A DNA stretch of 64,000 nt from Pseudodonghicola flavimaris. GTDB lineage: Bacteria; Pseudomonadota; Alphaproteobacteria; Rhodobacterales; Rhodobacteraceae. The stretch lies in contig NZ_JASNJD010000009.1 in the NCBI RefSeq assembly GCF_030164425.1, positions 1 to 64,000 on the forward strand, written 5' to 3'. The translations under genes and the position numbers were made by a program. This document shows positions 1 to 9,462 of this stretch, piece by piece. The notes beneath the pieces were generated by a model. That model worked only from the letters and a program-made list of their open reading frames with translations, had not been told where the DNA came from and made no database searches. Positions within the stretch are counted from its first letter, which is position 1; every line of letters begins with the position of its first letter.

Positions 1-130
1 CCACCGCGATTTCGTCGAACGGGTTCATCGACATCTTCACGTTCGCAAGATCGACACCGCTTCCGTCCGCTTTGACGCGAACCTTCACGTTGTAATCGAT
101 CACGCGCTTGACAGGTACCAGCACCTTCAT
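1..130 (-). CDS. etfB: Electron transfer flavoprotein beta subunit, N-terminal part
   Basis: Only the first 43 codons are in the window; the gene runs off the left edge. The start [19 protein letters not shown], followed by a conserved NPFDE segment, is the typical opening of alphaproteobacterial EtfB. EtfB forms with EtfA the soluble FAD/AMP flavoprotein that carries electrons from acyl-CoA and other dehydrogenases to ETF:ubiquinone oxidoreductase. It lies downstream of the adenosyltransferase gene on the same strand, an arrangement familiar in Rhodobacterales. The start is the ATG read leftward from 130. Confidence 0.88.
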   Translation of the reverse strand, partial: MKVLVPVKRVIDYNVKVRVKADGSGVDLANVKMSMNPFDEIAV

Positions 131-335
131 ATGCGTGTGTCTCCTTGGTTGGTTTGCCCCGTTGGCCGGGGCGGCTCAGTGTTGCCGCCATGTGTTAGCC
201 TCTGTGTCACGCGGAAAACAGAGGAAAACCGACGCGTTTTCATTCAGGGACGCCGCGTTTGAATGCGGAATTGCGGAAAATTGCCACGGTTTCCCTGCCG
301 CGGCCCACAGCGCGGGGCCGCCTTCGGGGGCCGGG

Positions 336-911
336 TCAGCGGTTCGCGCCCGGCACCCAGAGTACATCGCCGGCACCGCCGTCGTTGGCGGCGCGGGAGG
401 CGACGAAGAACCAGTCGCTCAGCCGGTTGAGATAGCGCACCGCCTCGGGGTTGACCGGCTCCAGCGTGGCGAGCTCGACCGCGCCGCGTTCCGCCCTCCG
501 CGCCACGGTGCGGCAGACATGCAGCTGGGCCGCCAGCGGCGCGCCGCCGGGCAGCACGAAGCTGCGCAGCGGTTGCAGGCTGGCGTTCATCGCATCGATT
601 TCGGCTTCCAGCCGGTCGACCTGCGCCGCGATCATCCGCAGTGGCGGGTATTCGGCCTCGGCATCCTTGTCCATGTCGGGGCGGCACAGATCGGCGCCGA
701 GATCGAACAGATCGTTCTGGATCCGGGCCAGCGCCGCGTTCATTTCGGGGTCCCCCGCCGACAACCGCGCCACGCCGAGACAGGCGTTCAGCTCGTCCAC
801 AGTGCCATAGGCATCGACGCGGGGGGCGTATTTCGGCACCCGGGTGCCGTTGCCGAGCGCGGTATCGCCCTTGTCGCCGGTGCGGGTGTAGATCTTGTTC
901 AGCACCACCAT
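336..911 (-). CDS. Cob(I)yrinic acid a,c-diamide adenosyltransferase, PduO type
   Basis: The 191-residue protein matches the PduO/MMAB family of ATP:cob(I)alamin adenosyltransferases, which transfer the adenosyl group of ATP to Co(I) corrinoid in the cytoplasm. Visible signatures are TRTGDKGDT (residues 9-17, ATP contact), RVDAYGTVDELNACLG (31-46), LPGG (120-123), CRTVARRAER (133-142) and YLNRLSDWFFV (160-170). The length is normal. It begins 3 bases after the twin-TM gene ends, so the two are probably cotranscribed and may continue into etfB. It is structurally distinct from CobA/BtuR, so I give no symbol. Confidence 0.92.
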   Translation of the reverse strand: MVVLNKIYTRTGDKGDTALGNGTRVPKYAPRVDAYGTVDELNACLGVARLSAGDPEMNAALARIQNDLFDLGADLCRPDMDKDAEAEYPPLRMIAAQVDRLEAEIDAMNASLQPLRSFVLPGGAPLAAQLHVCRTVARRAERGAVELATLEPVNPEAVRYLNRLSDWFFVASRAANDGGAGDVLWVPGANR

Positions 912-914
912 GGG

Positions 915-1121
915 TTAGGCGCCCCCCTGACGTTTGAGGTAGATGTAGAGCAGGATCAGGATCACCGCGATCGCCTGCAGCAGGATCCGGAGCCGCATCA
1001 GCTTGTTGGAATATTTGGCGTTGAAGGCACCGCCCTTGGCGAAACCGCCGATGCCCAGCATCAATACGGCGACGACGGCCAGCACCGCCAGCACCACGAT
1101 CACGAAAAGCGGATCTCCCAT
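915..1121 (-). CDS. Small twin-transmembrane (HIG1-like) protein
   Basis: A 68-residue protein with two hydrophobic helices (about 4-24 and 47-63) separated by a basic loop containing KGGAFNAKYSNKLMRLR. This matches the 'twin transmembrane protein' of the HIG1 domain type found in Rhodobacterales next to the cobalamin adenosyltransferase. HIG1 proteins elsewhere associate with respiratory complexes, but no function can be read from this copy. It lies immediately upstream of the adenosyltransferase on the same strand and is likely in one operon with it. Confidence 0.8.
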   Translation of the reverse strand: MGDPLFVIVVLAVLAVVAVLMLGIGGFAKGGAFNAKYSNKLMRLRILLQAIAVILILLYIYLKRQGGA

Positions 1122-1189
1122 CGTCCCCTCGCTTGGCTCTCCCGTTGCGGTGATACTTAAGGCCCCGCGGCCGAAAAGCGAACCGTTTT

Positions 1190-2017
1190 TCAGACCCGCT
1201 TGACGATCCAGTCGGTCGCCCGGGTCGACAGCACCCTCCGGAGATAGCCCGACAGATAGGTCGGCACCGTCACGTAATAGCGCGGCCGCGGCCGTTTCGC
1301 CTCAAGAGCGCGAATCAGCTTCGCGGTCACCGCCGAGGCCGGCAGTTCGAAGGGATCGGGGCCGGTGTCCTCATACATGCGCGGGATCAGCCGGGTCTCG
1401 TAGTCCTTGCGGCGGGGCGAGGCCTTCCAGTCGACATAGCGTTCGAAATAGACGCGGCCGTTGTCGCGGAACCTGGTCTTGATCGGGCCGGGTTCGATCA
1501 GCACGACATCGATGCCGGTGCCGCTCAGCTCGATCCGCATGGTGTCGGAGAGGGCCTCGAGCGCGTGTTTGGTCGCCGCATAGGCGCCGCGCCAGTGCAT
1601 ATAGATCAGCCCGAGCGAGGAGGAGCATTGCACGATGCGGCCATGCCCCTGCGCCCGCATCACCGGAATCACCCGCCGGGTCAGCTCGTGCCAGCCGAAG
1701 AAATTCGCCTCGAAGATCTCGCGCAGCCCCTCGGTGGGCAGATCCTCGACCGCCGCGTTCAGCCCGTGGGCGCCGTTGTTGAACAGCGCATCCAGCCGCC
1801 CGCCGGTGGTCTCCAGCACATGGGCGAGACCGCTGGCGATGCTGTCGGGGTCGGTATAGTCGATCCGCGGGCTGTCGAAGCCCTGGGCGCGCAGCCGGTC
1901 GCAGTCACGCTGTTGCCGGCAGGCGGCGAAGACACGCCATCCCCTTTCGCGCAGCCCCATCGCCGCATCTTGGCCGATACCGGAGGAACATCCGGTGATC
2001 AGGATGGTTTTCTGCAT
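1190..2017 (-). CDS. Short-chain dehydrogenase/reductase (SDR family)
   Basis: The 275-residue protein is a classical NAD(P)-dependent SDR. It has the Rossmann glycine motif TGCSSGIG (8-15), NNGAHG (80-85), the catalytic serine region CSSS (131-134) and YAATK (Tyr146, Lys150). The substrate cannot be inferred. The start MQKTILITG at 2017 puts the glycine motif at its usual distance from the N terminus; the longer open frame to 2155 adds only non-homologous residues. The SH3 gene lies upstream on the same strand. Confidence 0.88.
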   Translation of the reverse strand: MQKTILITGCSSGIGQDAAMGLRERGWRVFAACRQQRDCDRLRAQGFDSPRIDYTDPDSIASGLAHVLETTGGRLDALFNNGAHGLNAAVEDLPTEGLREIFEANFFGWHELTRRVIPVMRAQGHGRIVQCSSSLGLIYMHWRGAYAATKHALEALSDTMRIELSGTGIDVVLIEPGPIKTRFRDNGRVYFERYVDWKASPRRKDYETRLIPRMYEDTGPDPFELPASAVTAKLIRALEAKRPRPRYYVTVPTYLSGYLRRVLSTRATDWIVKRV

Positions 2018-2168
2018 GTCTGTCTCTGCTCGTGATCTGCCGGAGCCGGCATGTGTCTCAGCTATGGGCGGAAACCGGCGCACAGGCAATGCGCGATTTC
2101 GCCGGGGGCCGTGCTGCGCATGCGTGTAGGGCCGGGGCGCCTGCGCGACCGGCATCCGGGGGCAAGTG

Positions 2169-2810
2169 TCATGGCGCGGGCTTGCTGATCAGGGAGGCCG
2201 CGATCCAGCCGAGCTGGCCGCTGGCGGTGACCCGGAGCCGCAGCCAGCCGGTGCCGGATTCGCTCAGCACGGTGACCTCGTCGCCCAGCTGCAGCCGGGC
2301 TGTCACCGGATAGATGGTGCCGGGACCCTCGCGCATGTTGACGCGCAGCCCGGTCACCCGGCGCAGATCCGGCGGCGGGGTTTCGATCTGCGGCGTGGCG
2401 ACCGCCGGGGCGGGGGCGGCCGCGTGCAGCCCGGCGGCACCCTGCGCCAGGGAGGTGAGCTCCAGCCCGCCGGTCAATCCGTCGCTCAGATCACTGCCCA
2501 GACTGGTGCCCAGCGTGCTGAGGCGCGCCTTTGCCGCATCGGGGCTGGTGGCGAAGGTCAGGGTCGGCGCCCGTTCGCTACGGATTCGGTCGGGACGGGG
2601 TGGCTGTTGCGCCGGGGTGCTCATCGTCGCGCCGGCCTCCGCCCGGCGCGGGGCGATGACGGGGGGCGGGGTGTCGGTGGTGGGGACTGTGCTGGCCTGT
2701 CTCGCCTCGGGGGCCGGCCGCAGGCCGCGCGGCACGAAATCCGACCCGCCGCTCAGTTCATAGAAAACCCAGGCGAGGATCAGGAAGGAGAACAGGACAA
2801 ACCGCGGCAT
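2169..2810 (-). CDS. SH3-domain protein with N-terminal membrane anchor
   Basis: A 213-residue protein. A hydrophobic segment at about 4-19 acts as anchor or uncleaved signal. It is followed by a long Pro/Ala/Thr-rich linker and a C-terminal bacterial SH3 domain (about 152-213) with the hallmark LRVNMREGPGTIYPV and GWLRLR...GQLGWIAASLI. Such domains usually bind peptidoglycan or peptides in the periplasm. The frame stays open far upstream, antisense to parC, but that part is a high-GC shadow; MPRFVLFSF at 2810 is the natural start. It is divergent from parC. Confidence 0.8.
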   Translation of the reverse strand: MPRFVLFSFLILAWVFYELSGGSDFVPRGLRPAPEARQASTVPTTDTPPPVIAPRRAEAGATMSTPAQQPPRPDRIRSERAPTLTFATSPDAAKARLSTLGTSLGSDLSDGLTGGLELTSLAQGAAGLHAAAPAPAVATPQIETPPPDLRRVTGLRVNMREGPGTIYPVTARLQLGDEVTVLSESGTGWLRLRVTASGQLGWIAASLISKPAP

Positions 2811-3095
2811 GGAGCTCAGGACATTCTTGGTAACGGGTATAACAGCAGGGTCCGCGCAGGGCGGGACCAGACCGGGCCGGGCCCGGACAGGGAAGAGCTT
2901 AGCCGATCGAATGATTCGTGCCAGCGGGAAGCCGGAAGCGGATTTCCCATGTGGCCCCGGTGCCGCGCCGCCTGCGGGCCGGGGGCCGGGTTTCCCCGCG
3001 GTCGCATTCCCGTGGGTCGCATTCCTGTGGATAGAGCGGCCGCAGCGGTTCGGGGCCGCTTTACGCCCGCCGCGTGCGCGCGTATCACCTGATCT
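2811..3095. promoter_or_regulatory. Divergent intergenic region between the SH3 gene and parC
   Basis: 285 bases with no supportable gene. The two flanking genes start outward from it, so promoters for both must lie here. I could not assign a convincing -35/-10 pair. Confidence 0.35.
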
Positions 3096-5456
3096 ATGAG
3101 CGACGTTATCGACGACCCCAACATGCAGCCCCCCGAGGGCGATCCCGCCTCCGGTCAGGAAAGCGCCGAGCCGCTGCGCCGTGCCATTGGCGAACGCTAT
3201 CTGACCTATGCGCTGAGCACGATCATGCACCGGGCGCTGCCCGATGCGCGCGACGGGCTGAAGCCGGTGCACCGGCGCATTCTTTATGCGATGCGGCAGC
3301 TGCGGCTGTCCTCGAACGGCGGGTTCCGCAAATCGGCGAAGATCTCCGGCGACGTGATGGGCAACTATCACCCGCACGGCGATGCCGCGATCTATGACGC
3401 GATGGCGCGGCTGGCGCAGGATTTCAACGTCCGCTACCCGCTGGTCGACGGCCAGGGCAACTTCGGCAACATCGACGGCGATAACCCGGCGGCCTCGCGC
3501 TATACCGAGGCGCGGATGACCGTGGTGGCCGAGGCGCTGCTGGAGGGGCTGGACGAGGACGCGGTCGATTTCCGCGACAACTACGACGGCACCCTGACCG
3601 AACCGGTGGTGATGCCGGCGACCTTTCCCAACCTTCTGGCCAATGGCGCCAGCGGCATCGCGGTGGGGATGGCGACCAATATTCCGCCCCATAACATCGC
3701 CGAGCTCTGCGATGCCTGCCTGCATCTGATCAAGGCGCCGGGAGCGGATGACGATACGCTGCTGAAATACGTGCCGGGCCCGGATTTCCCCACCGGCGGC
3801 ATTATCGTCGAACCGCGCGACAGCATCGCCAAGGCCTATCGCACCGGTCGCGGCTCGTTCCGGCTGCGCGCGAAATGGGAGACCGAGGACCTGGGCCGGG
3901 GCACCTGGCAGATCGTCGTCACCGAGATCCCCTATCAGGTGCAGAAATCCAAGCTGATCGAAAAGATCGCGGAGCTGATCCAGACCAAGAAGATCCCCAT
4001 CCTCGCGGATGTCCGCGACGAGAGCGCCGATGATATCCGGCTGGTGCTGGAGCCGAAATCGAAGAACGTCGATCCGGACGTTCTGATGAACATGATGTTC
4101 CGCAACTCCGATCTGGAGGTGCGCTTCAGCCTCAACATGAACGTGCTGATCGACGGGGTGACGCCGAAGGTCTGTTCGATGAAGGAGGTGCTGCGCGCCT
4201 TCCTCGATCACCGGCAGGAGGTGCTGCTGCGCCGCTCCCGCCACCGGCTGGCCAAGATCGACCACCGGCTGGAGGTGCTGGAAGGCTTCATCATCGCCTT
4301 CCTCAACCTCGACCGGGTGATCGATATCATCCGCTACGACGACGACCCCAAGGCGGCGCTGATGCGCGAGGACTGGTCGCTGGATCATGTCCGCGCCATC
4401 TCCGAGGCCGATTACCGCTCGCCCCTGCCGGGCGAGGGGGAGCTGAGCGAGCTGCAGGTCGACGCCATTCTCAACATGCGGCTGCGCTCTCTGCGGCGGC
4501 TGGAGGAGATGGAGCTGGTCCGCGAGCGCGACGCGCTGATGGAAGAGCGCGCCGGGCTGGAGGATCTGCTGGCCGACGAGGGCCTGCAATGGGGCCGCAT
4601 CGCCGAACAGCTGAGAGAAACCAGGAAGACCTTCGGCAAGGACTATGAAGGCGGGGCGCGGCGCAGCGTCTTTGCCGAGGCGGGCGAAGCCGAGGACGTG
4701 CCGATCGAGGCGATGATCGACCGTGAGCCGATTACCGTGGTCTGCTCCAAAATGGGCTGGATCCGCGCCATGACCGGCCATATCGACCTGACCCGCGAAC
4801 TGAAGTTCCGCGACGGCGACGGCCCGCGCTTCATCTTCCATGCCGAGACCACCGACAAGCTGCTGGTCTTCGCCACGAACGGCCGCTTCTACACCCTGTC
4901 GGCGGCGAATCTGCCTGGCGGCCGGGGGCTGGGCGAACCGTTGCGGCTGATGGTCGATCTGCCGAACGAGGCGGAGATCGTCGATATCTTCGTCCACACC
5001 CCGGGGCAGAAGCGCATCGTCGCCTCCAATGCCGGCAACGGGTTTGTCCTGCTCGAGGACGAGATCATCGCCCAGACCCGCGGTGGCAAGCAGGTGCTGA
5101 ACGTCAAGGACGACGAACGCGCGACCATCTGCGTGCCGGCGGCCGGCGATCACGTCGCCGTGGTCAGCGAGAACGGCAAGTTTCTGGTCTTCCCGCTGGA
5201 GGAGCTGCCGGAGATGACCCGCGGCAAGGGCGTGCGGCTGCAGAAATACAATCAGGCGCGTGGCAAGCAGGGGGCGCTGGAGCTCGACGGCGGGCTCAGC
5301 GATGTGGCCACCTTCGACTGGGCCGAGGGGTTGCGCTGGCAGATGGGCGGCGGCAAGACCCGGCACGAACCCGACCTGACCGAATGGCTGGGCAAACGCG
5401 CCGGCGTCGGCAAACGTCCGCCGCACGGCTTCCCGCGCAACAACCGTTTCACCTGA
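3096..5456 (+). CDS. parC: DNA topoisomerase IV subunit A
   Basis: The 786-residue protein is the A subunit of topoisomerase IV, which decatenates chromosomes with ParE. The type IIA core is clear: GLKPVHRRILY (54-64), the helix-turn-helix segment GNYHPHGDAAIYDAM (89-103) and the catalytic tyrosine in ASRYTEARMT (Tyr136). The C-terminal half has degenerate beta-pinwheel repeats (for example VVCSKMGWIRAM, FATNGRFYTL) and lacks a canonical GyrA box, which favours ParC over GyrA. By alignment the residue equivalent to E. coli ParC Ser80 is Ala97 and that of Glu84 is Asp101. Confidence 0.93.
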   Translation: MSDVIDDPNMQPPEGDPASGQESAEPLRRAIGERYLTYALSTIMHRALPDARDGLKPVHRRILYAMRQLRLSSNGGFRKSAKISGDVMGNYHPHGDAAIYDAMARLAQDFNVRYPLVDGQGNFGNIDGDNPAASRYTEARMTVVAEALLEGLDEDAVDFRDNYDGTLTEPVVMPATFPNLLANGASGIAVGMATNIPPHNIAELCDACLHLIKAPGADDDTLLKYVPGPDFPTGGIIVEPRDSIAKAYRTGRGSFRLRAKWETEDLGRGTWQIVVTEIPYQVQKSKLIEKIAELIQTKKIPILADVRDESADDIRLVLEPKSKNVDPDVLMNMMFRNSDLEVRFSLNMNVLIDGVTPKVCSMKEVLRAFLDHRQEVLLRRSRHRLAKIDHRLEVLEGFIIAFLNLDRVIDIIRYDDDPKAALMREDWSLDHVRAISEADYRSPLPGEGELSELQVDAILNMRLRSLRRLEEMELVRERDALMEERAGLEDLLADEGLQWGRIAEQLRETRKTFGKDYEGGARRSVFAEAGEAEDVPIEAMIDREPITVVCSKMGWIRAMTGHIDLTRELKFRDGDGPRFIFHAETTDKLLVFATNGRFYTLSAANLPGGRGLGEPLRLMVDLPNEAEIVDIFVHTPGQKRIVASNAGNGFVLLEDEIIAQTRGGKQVLNVKDDERATICVPAAGDHVAVVSENGKFLVFPLEELPEMTRGKGVRLQKYNQARGKQGALELDGGLSDVATFDWAEGLRWQMGGGKTRHEPDLTEWLGKRAGVGKRPPHGFPRNNRFT

Positions 5457-5541
5457 TCGTGACGGCCGGCGCCGCTTGGGGTTTGCACCGGGCGGCGCCG
5501 TGGTCTATCCCGAAGCGCGACGATCCAGCCCCGGAGGGACC

Positions 5542-6186
5542 ATGTTCCGCATCTTCGCCCTGCTCGCCGCTGCCGCCCTGCTGGCGGCCTGTACTGCCGC
5601 CTCTCCCGATGAACCGCTTGCCGAACTGGGCGAATTCCGCCTCGGTCACAATATCGTGGTGGCATCGAAGATGCAGAAGGGGCCGGTGTCCCGCGATGCG
5701 ACGCCGGAGGAATGGGTGGATGCGCTGACCAGCGCGGTCGCCGATCGCTTCGGCCGCTATCAGGGCAGCCAGCTCTATCACCTGGGGATCTCGGTCGAGG
5801 GATATATGCTGGCGCCCAAGGGCGTGCCGGTGATCTACAACCCGAAATCGGCGCTGATCATCAATGTCACGGTTTGGGACGATGCCGCCGGCCGCAAGCT
5901 CAATGACAAGGTGAAGCAGTTCACCGTGTTCGAAACCACCACCGGCGGTACCATGCTGATGGGCTCGGGCCGCGAACGGACCCGGGAAGAGCAGATGCAG
6001 ATGCTGGCCCGCAACGCGGTGCGCCAGATCGAGGGCTGGATGGTCGAGATGCACGGCGAGGAAGGCTGGTTCGATCTGCGCGAGGGGGCCGCCAGCGAGG
6101 CCACCGGCGTCGCCTCGGTCCGGGAGCTGAGCCCGGTTCCCGGGGATGAGACGCAGCCGGCCGCCGCCCCCGCATCCGGCGGGTGA
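5542..6186 (+). CDS. Predicted lipoprotein of unknown function
   Basis: The 214-residue protein begins MFRIFALLAAAALLAAC, a lipoprotein signal with lipobox LAAC and Cys17 as the lipidation site. The mature part has no domain I recognise; it contains a segment resembling an outer-membrane-associated fold (NPKSALIINVTVWDDAAGRKLNDK) and an Ala/Pro-rich tail. The start at 5542 is favoured over an upstream ATG in frame because it puts the signal peptide at the N terminus and has GGAGGG just upstream. It lies downstream of parC on the same strand. Confidence 0.7.
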   Translation: MFRIFALLAAAALLAACTAASPDEPLAELGEFRLGHNIVVASKMQKGPVSRDATPEEWVDALTSAVADRFGRYQGSQLYHLGISVEGYMLAPKGVPVIYNPKSALIINVTVWDDAAGRKLNDKVKQFTVFETTTGGTMLMGSGRERTREEQMQMLARNAVRQIEGWMVEMHGEEGWFDLREGAASEATGVASVRELSPVPGDETQPAAAPASGG

Positions 6187-6239
6187 CGCAGCAGGGTCGC
6201 AGGCAGGGTCACAGACGGGTCGGCAGGCGCAGGAGGTGC

Positions 6240-6268
6240 TTGATTTTCCCTGTCGAACCCAATATGTG
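6240..6268 (+). promoter_or_regulatory. Sigma-70-type promoter of the first tuf gene
   Basis: TTGATT (6240-6245), a 17-base spacer and TATGTG (6263-6268), about 60 bases before the tuf start. The same -10 hexamer, TATGTG, recurs in the predicted secE promoter, which supports the reading. Confidence 0.5.
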
Positions 6269-6327
6269 CCGCGCGCAGAGGAAACTGGGTCATTGGGACC
6301 CCACCAGTGCAAAAGGGCGCCTAAGAC

Positions 6328-7503
<1,176 letters not shown>

Positions 7504-7527
7504 TCAGCGAAGCTGATGTTCCTACGG

Positions 7528-7555
7528 AAAGGGCCTCCTTCGGGAGGCCCTTTTT
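7528..7555 (+). terminator. Rho-independent terminator of tuf copy 1
   Basis: Perfect 8-bp stem GGGCCTCC/GGAGGCCC closed by a TTCG tetraloop, extended by A-T pairs, and followed by TTTTT. It lies 24 bases after the tuf stop codon. Confidence 0.92.
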
Positions 7556-7585
7556 GTTTGGATGCGGTGATCTCGGGACAGGCAC

Positions 7586-7616
7586 ATGAGGGTGGTGTCG
7601 AAGATCGTCGCATAAT
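7586..7616 (+). pseudogene. Remnant of a second tuf 3' end
   Basis: A short stretch reads VVSKIVA-stop, closely matching the EF-Tu C terminus VVSKIIE-stop. At DNA level about 22 of 24 bases around GTGTCGAAGATC...ATAATC match the true tuf tail 100 bases upstream, including the TAA stop. It lies beyond the tuf terminator and has no 5' part, so it looks like a leftover from an earlier duplication or exchange at this locus. Confidence 0.4.
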
Positions 7617-7682
7617 CGCGGCGGGTTTCCCCACCCACAGAGACGACCTCAGAAAGGGCCGCGCCACTGCCCCCGGTACCTT

Positions 7683-7779
7683 CGGCGAGAGTATTTGGGC
7701 AGAGAAGAAGCGCCGGGTGTACTCTGCTCGAACCGGGGCCCTCCCTCGGGCTCTTTTTCCGGCTGAAAATATCCTCGGG
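7683..7779. repeat. Inverted pair of AT-rich intergenic elements
   Basis: 7683-7714 (containing CGAGAGTATTTGGGCAGAGA) and 7747-7779 (containing GGCTGAAAATATCCTCGGGG) are imperfect inverted copies of one motif: CGAG, two variable bases, TATTT, then a purine-rich tail. They lie in non-coding sequence. Motifs of this kind recur between genes in Rhodobacterales genomes as I recall; that is not checked here. Confidence 0.35.
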
Positions 7780-7957
7780 GGTGAATTGGCCCTTCAGGGC
7801 CAAGAGGCGGAAGACTGCCCCCTGCTGCTCCGGCGCCGGGGTTTCCCTTCCGGTGTCATCCCTCCTGTCCCGCGTCCGTCTCTGTGATGGAGGCTCAGAT
7901 GGACCAAGACCTCTGGTCCCGTCGTTTCTTTTCCGCCCCGGGAAGCAGAGACTTGTC

Positions 7958-8150
7958 ATGCCGCATGATTTCCCCGCCCCCGGCGCGGGCCATCCCGTTC
8001 GCATGGCCGATGGCACCTTGCACGACGGCTCCGTTTTCCTCCGATCCCTTCGCCATCTTCGGTGGTGCCGGGCTTTCGCCCGGGGCGCGGCTGGGTCACG
8101 GGGCGATCGTCAATGCCGGCGCCGTGGCCGGTGGCCGGGTGCCGCCCTAG
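7958..8150 (+). pseudogene. Remnant of a CatB-like (left-handed beta-helix) O-acetyltransferase
   Basis: The first frame reads MPHDFPAPGAGHPVRMADG and TLHDGSVFLR, typical of the N terminus of CatB-related acetyltransferases. The reading then shifts frame to DPFAIFGGAGLSPGARLGH and GAIVNAGAV, which resemble the hexapeptide-repeat C-terminal part. The middle of the gene, including the expected catalytic His region, is missing. I read this as an internally deleted pseudogene. Its end overlaps the end of the convergent acyltransferase gene by a few bases. Confidence 0.5.
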
Positions 8151-8899
8151 CCCTGTGCGGAGGAGATCGTCGCCTGGTCCGGGCGGCCCGCCTCCCGGTC
8201 GGTCGCCTCGGTCACCGCGTCGAGCTGGGCCTGGAACGCCAGCCGCAGGGCCTCCAGCTCGGCGTCATCGGCCTTGCGCGGCACGCTGCCGGTCCATTCC
8301 TCGCAGCGCATCACCCCGCGTGAAAATGGCGCCGGCAGCCACATCCGGTCCCAGGTGGGAAATTCCACCACCCGGTTGGCGGAAAAGCTGACCGCGAAGA
8401 CCCGTTTGCCGGAGCTGCGGGCCCAGACCAGCGGCACGGTGGAGCTGACCCGTGCCGGGCCGCGCGGCCCGTCGGCGGCAATGCCGACCGAGATGCCCTG
8501 TTTCATCCGCCGCAGCACTTCGCGCGACAGCGCCACATGGCGGCGGTTCGACGACATCGCCACATTCTCCCAGCCGAAGCGGCCCAGCAGCACCCCGACC
8601 ATGCGCCCGGCGCGGGCCGCCGAGGTCAGCGAACAGATGGGGCCCAGCCTGTTGTCGAACATGAAAGGCGCCATCATCAGCCGCTGGTGCCAGACCACGA
8701 AGATCACCGGCTCACCGGCCCGCAGCGCCGCATCCATCGGCTCGAATCCCTCCCGCCGCCAGCGCGAGGTCGCATGGGCGAAGCGGATATAGCCGGAGAA
8801 CAGCCCGGTCACGATCCGCGAGAAGGTCTCGCTGTCGGCGATCTTTTTCCGCAGGCTCACGGGCTGGGGGTCCTTTCGTCTTGCTGTGCGCCCACTCAT
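8147..8899 (-). CDS. Lysophospholipid acyltransferase family protein (DUF374)
   Basis: A 250-residue protein of the DUF374 type, related to LpxL/LpxM-like acyltransferases. Visible marks are VIFVVWHQRLMMAPF with the probable catalytic His, a central SSNRRHVALSREVLRRM segment and the conserved GIAADGPRGPA. Family members are thought to act on lipid A or phospholipid intermediates at the inner membrane; the substrate here is unknown. The start at 8899 gives a basic N terminus before the first amphipathic helix. It is divergent from tRNA-Trp. Confidence 0.85.
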   Translation of the reverse strand: MSGRTARRKDPQPVSLRKKIADSETFSRIVTGLFSGYIRFAHATSRWRREGFEPMDAALRAGEPVIFVVWHQRLMMAPFMFDNRLGPICSLTSAARAGRMVGVLLGRFGWENVAMSSNRRHVALSREVLRRMKQGISVGIAADGPRGPARVSSTVPLVWARSSGKRVFAVSFSANRVVEFPTWDRMWLPAPFSRGVMRCEEWTGSVPRKADDAELEALRLAFQAQLDAVTEATDREAGRPDQATISSAQG

Positions 8900-8954
8900 A
8901 GTGGAATGGCCCGGCGGGGCAATGGCCGGGCCGGGGAAAAGACGGCAGATTCTG

Positions 8955-8982
8955 CTTGTGTCCGCGCCCGCGCTGTCATAGA
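8955..8982 (+). promoter_or_regulatory. Probable promoter of tRNA-Trp
   Basis: CTTGTG (8955-8960), 16 bases and CATAGA (8977-8982), 15 bases before the mature tRNA 5' end. The hexamers are weak matches, but position and spacing suit a stable-RNA promoter. Confidence 0.4.
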
Positions 8983-8997
8983 TGAGGGCCCGGCCTT

Positions 8998-9073
8998 AGG
9001 GGTATAGCTCAGCTGGTAGAGCGACGGTCTCCAAAACCGTAGGTCGCGGGTTCGAACCCTGCTGCCCCTGCCA
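8998..9073 (+). tRNA. tRNA-Trp (anticodon CCA)
   Basis: The 76-nt cloverleaf folds fully. The acceptor stem AGGGGTA/TGCCCCT has one G-T pair. The D arm is GCTC...GAGC. The anticodon arm ACGGT-CTCCAAA-ACCGT shows anticodon CCA. The T arm is GCGGG-TTCGAAC-CCTGC. The 3' GCCA is encoded. In related bacteria this gene sits between tuf and secE; here it marks the left edge of the accessory region. Confidence 0.97.
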
Positions 9074-9369
9074 TTTTCTCCGCACCTTCATGCTGTTTTT
9101 CGCCCCAGCCGCCACATCGGTTGGACGGTCGGTCGGGGCCCCGGCGAGCCCGTCCCGTGTCAACGCGGCACACTGGTCCCGGTGGAGGAAGGTGCCACGG
9201 GGGAGGGGCCTGGCAACGCCGGGCCACGCTGGCCTCTGCCGGGCCCTCTGTCGCAATGCCGGGAGGAATGCCACGGGACGCTGCGTTGGGGTGCGGTGTC
9301 GGGCTTGGTCAAACCGGCTTGGATACGATAGGCTGGAGCCGGGCGGGCCGCTGAGACCGGGTGCCATCG
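9074..9369. other. Non-coding stretch between tRNA-Trp and the CRISPR leader
   Basis: About 300 bases in which I see no gene, no integrase remnant and no second copy of the tRNA 3' end. Open frames here have no recognisable protein features. Confidence 0.5.
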
Positions 9370-9462
9370 CGATCGAAATGCACGCAAAGCGGGAATATGG
9401 GAAACAAATATCGCCTCTACGCTCTTTGATAATTGAATAATATCAACCCTCTGGGGCCGAGA
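9370..9462 (+). promoter_or_regulatory. AT-rich CRISPR leader
   Basis: This stretch is much richer in A+T than its surroundings (for example GGGAAACAAATATCGCC and TAATTGAATAATATCAACCC). It abuts the first, perfect repeat; the degenerate repeat is at the opposite end of the array. Both facts point to a leader on the left and transcription on the + strand. Confidence 0.6.

Noticed and set aside
2169-5426. A 1085-codon open frame antisense to parC
   Set aside because: It is a high-GC shadow. Only its last 213 codons (from 2810) encode a real SH3 protein; the rest is low-complexity and overlaps parC entirely.
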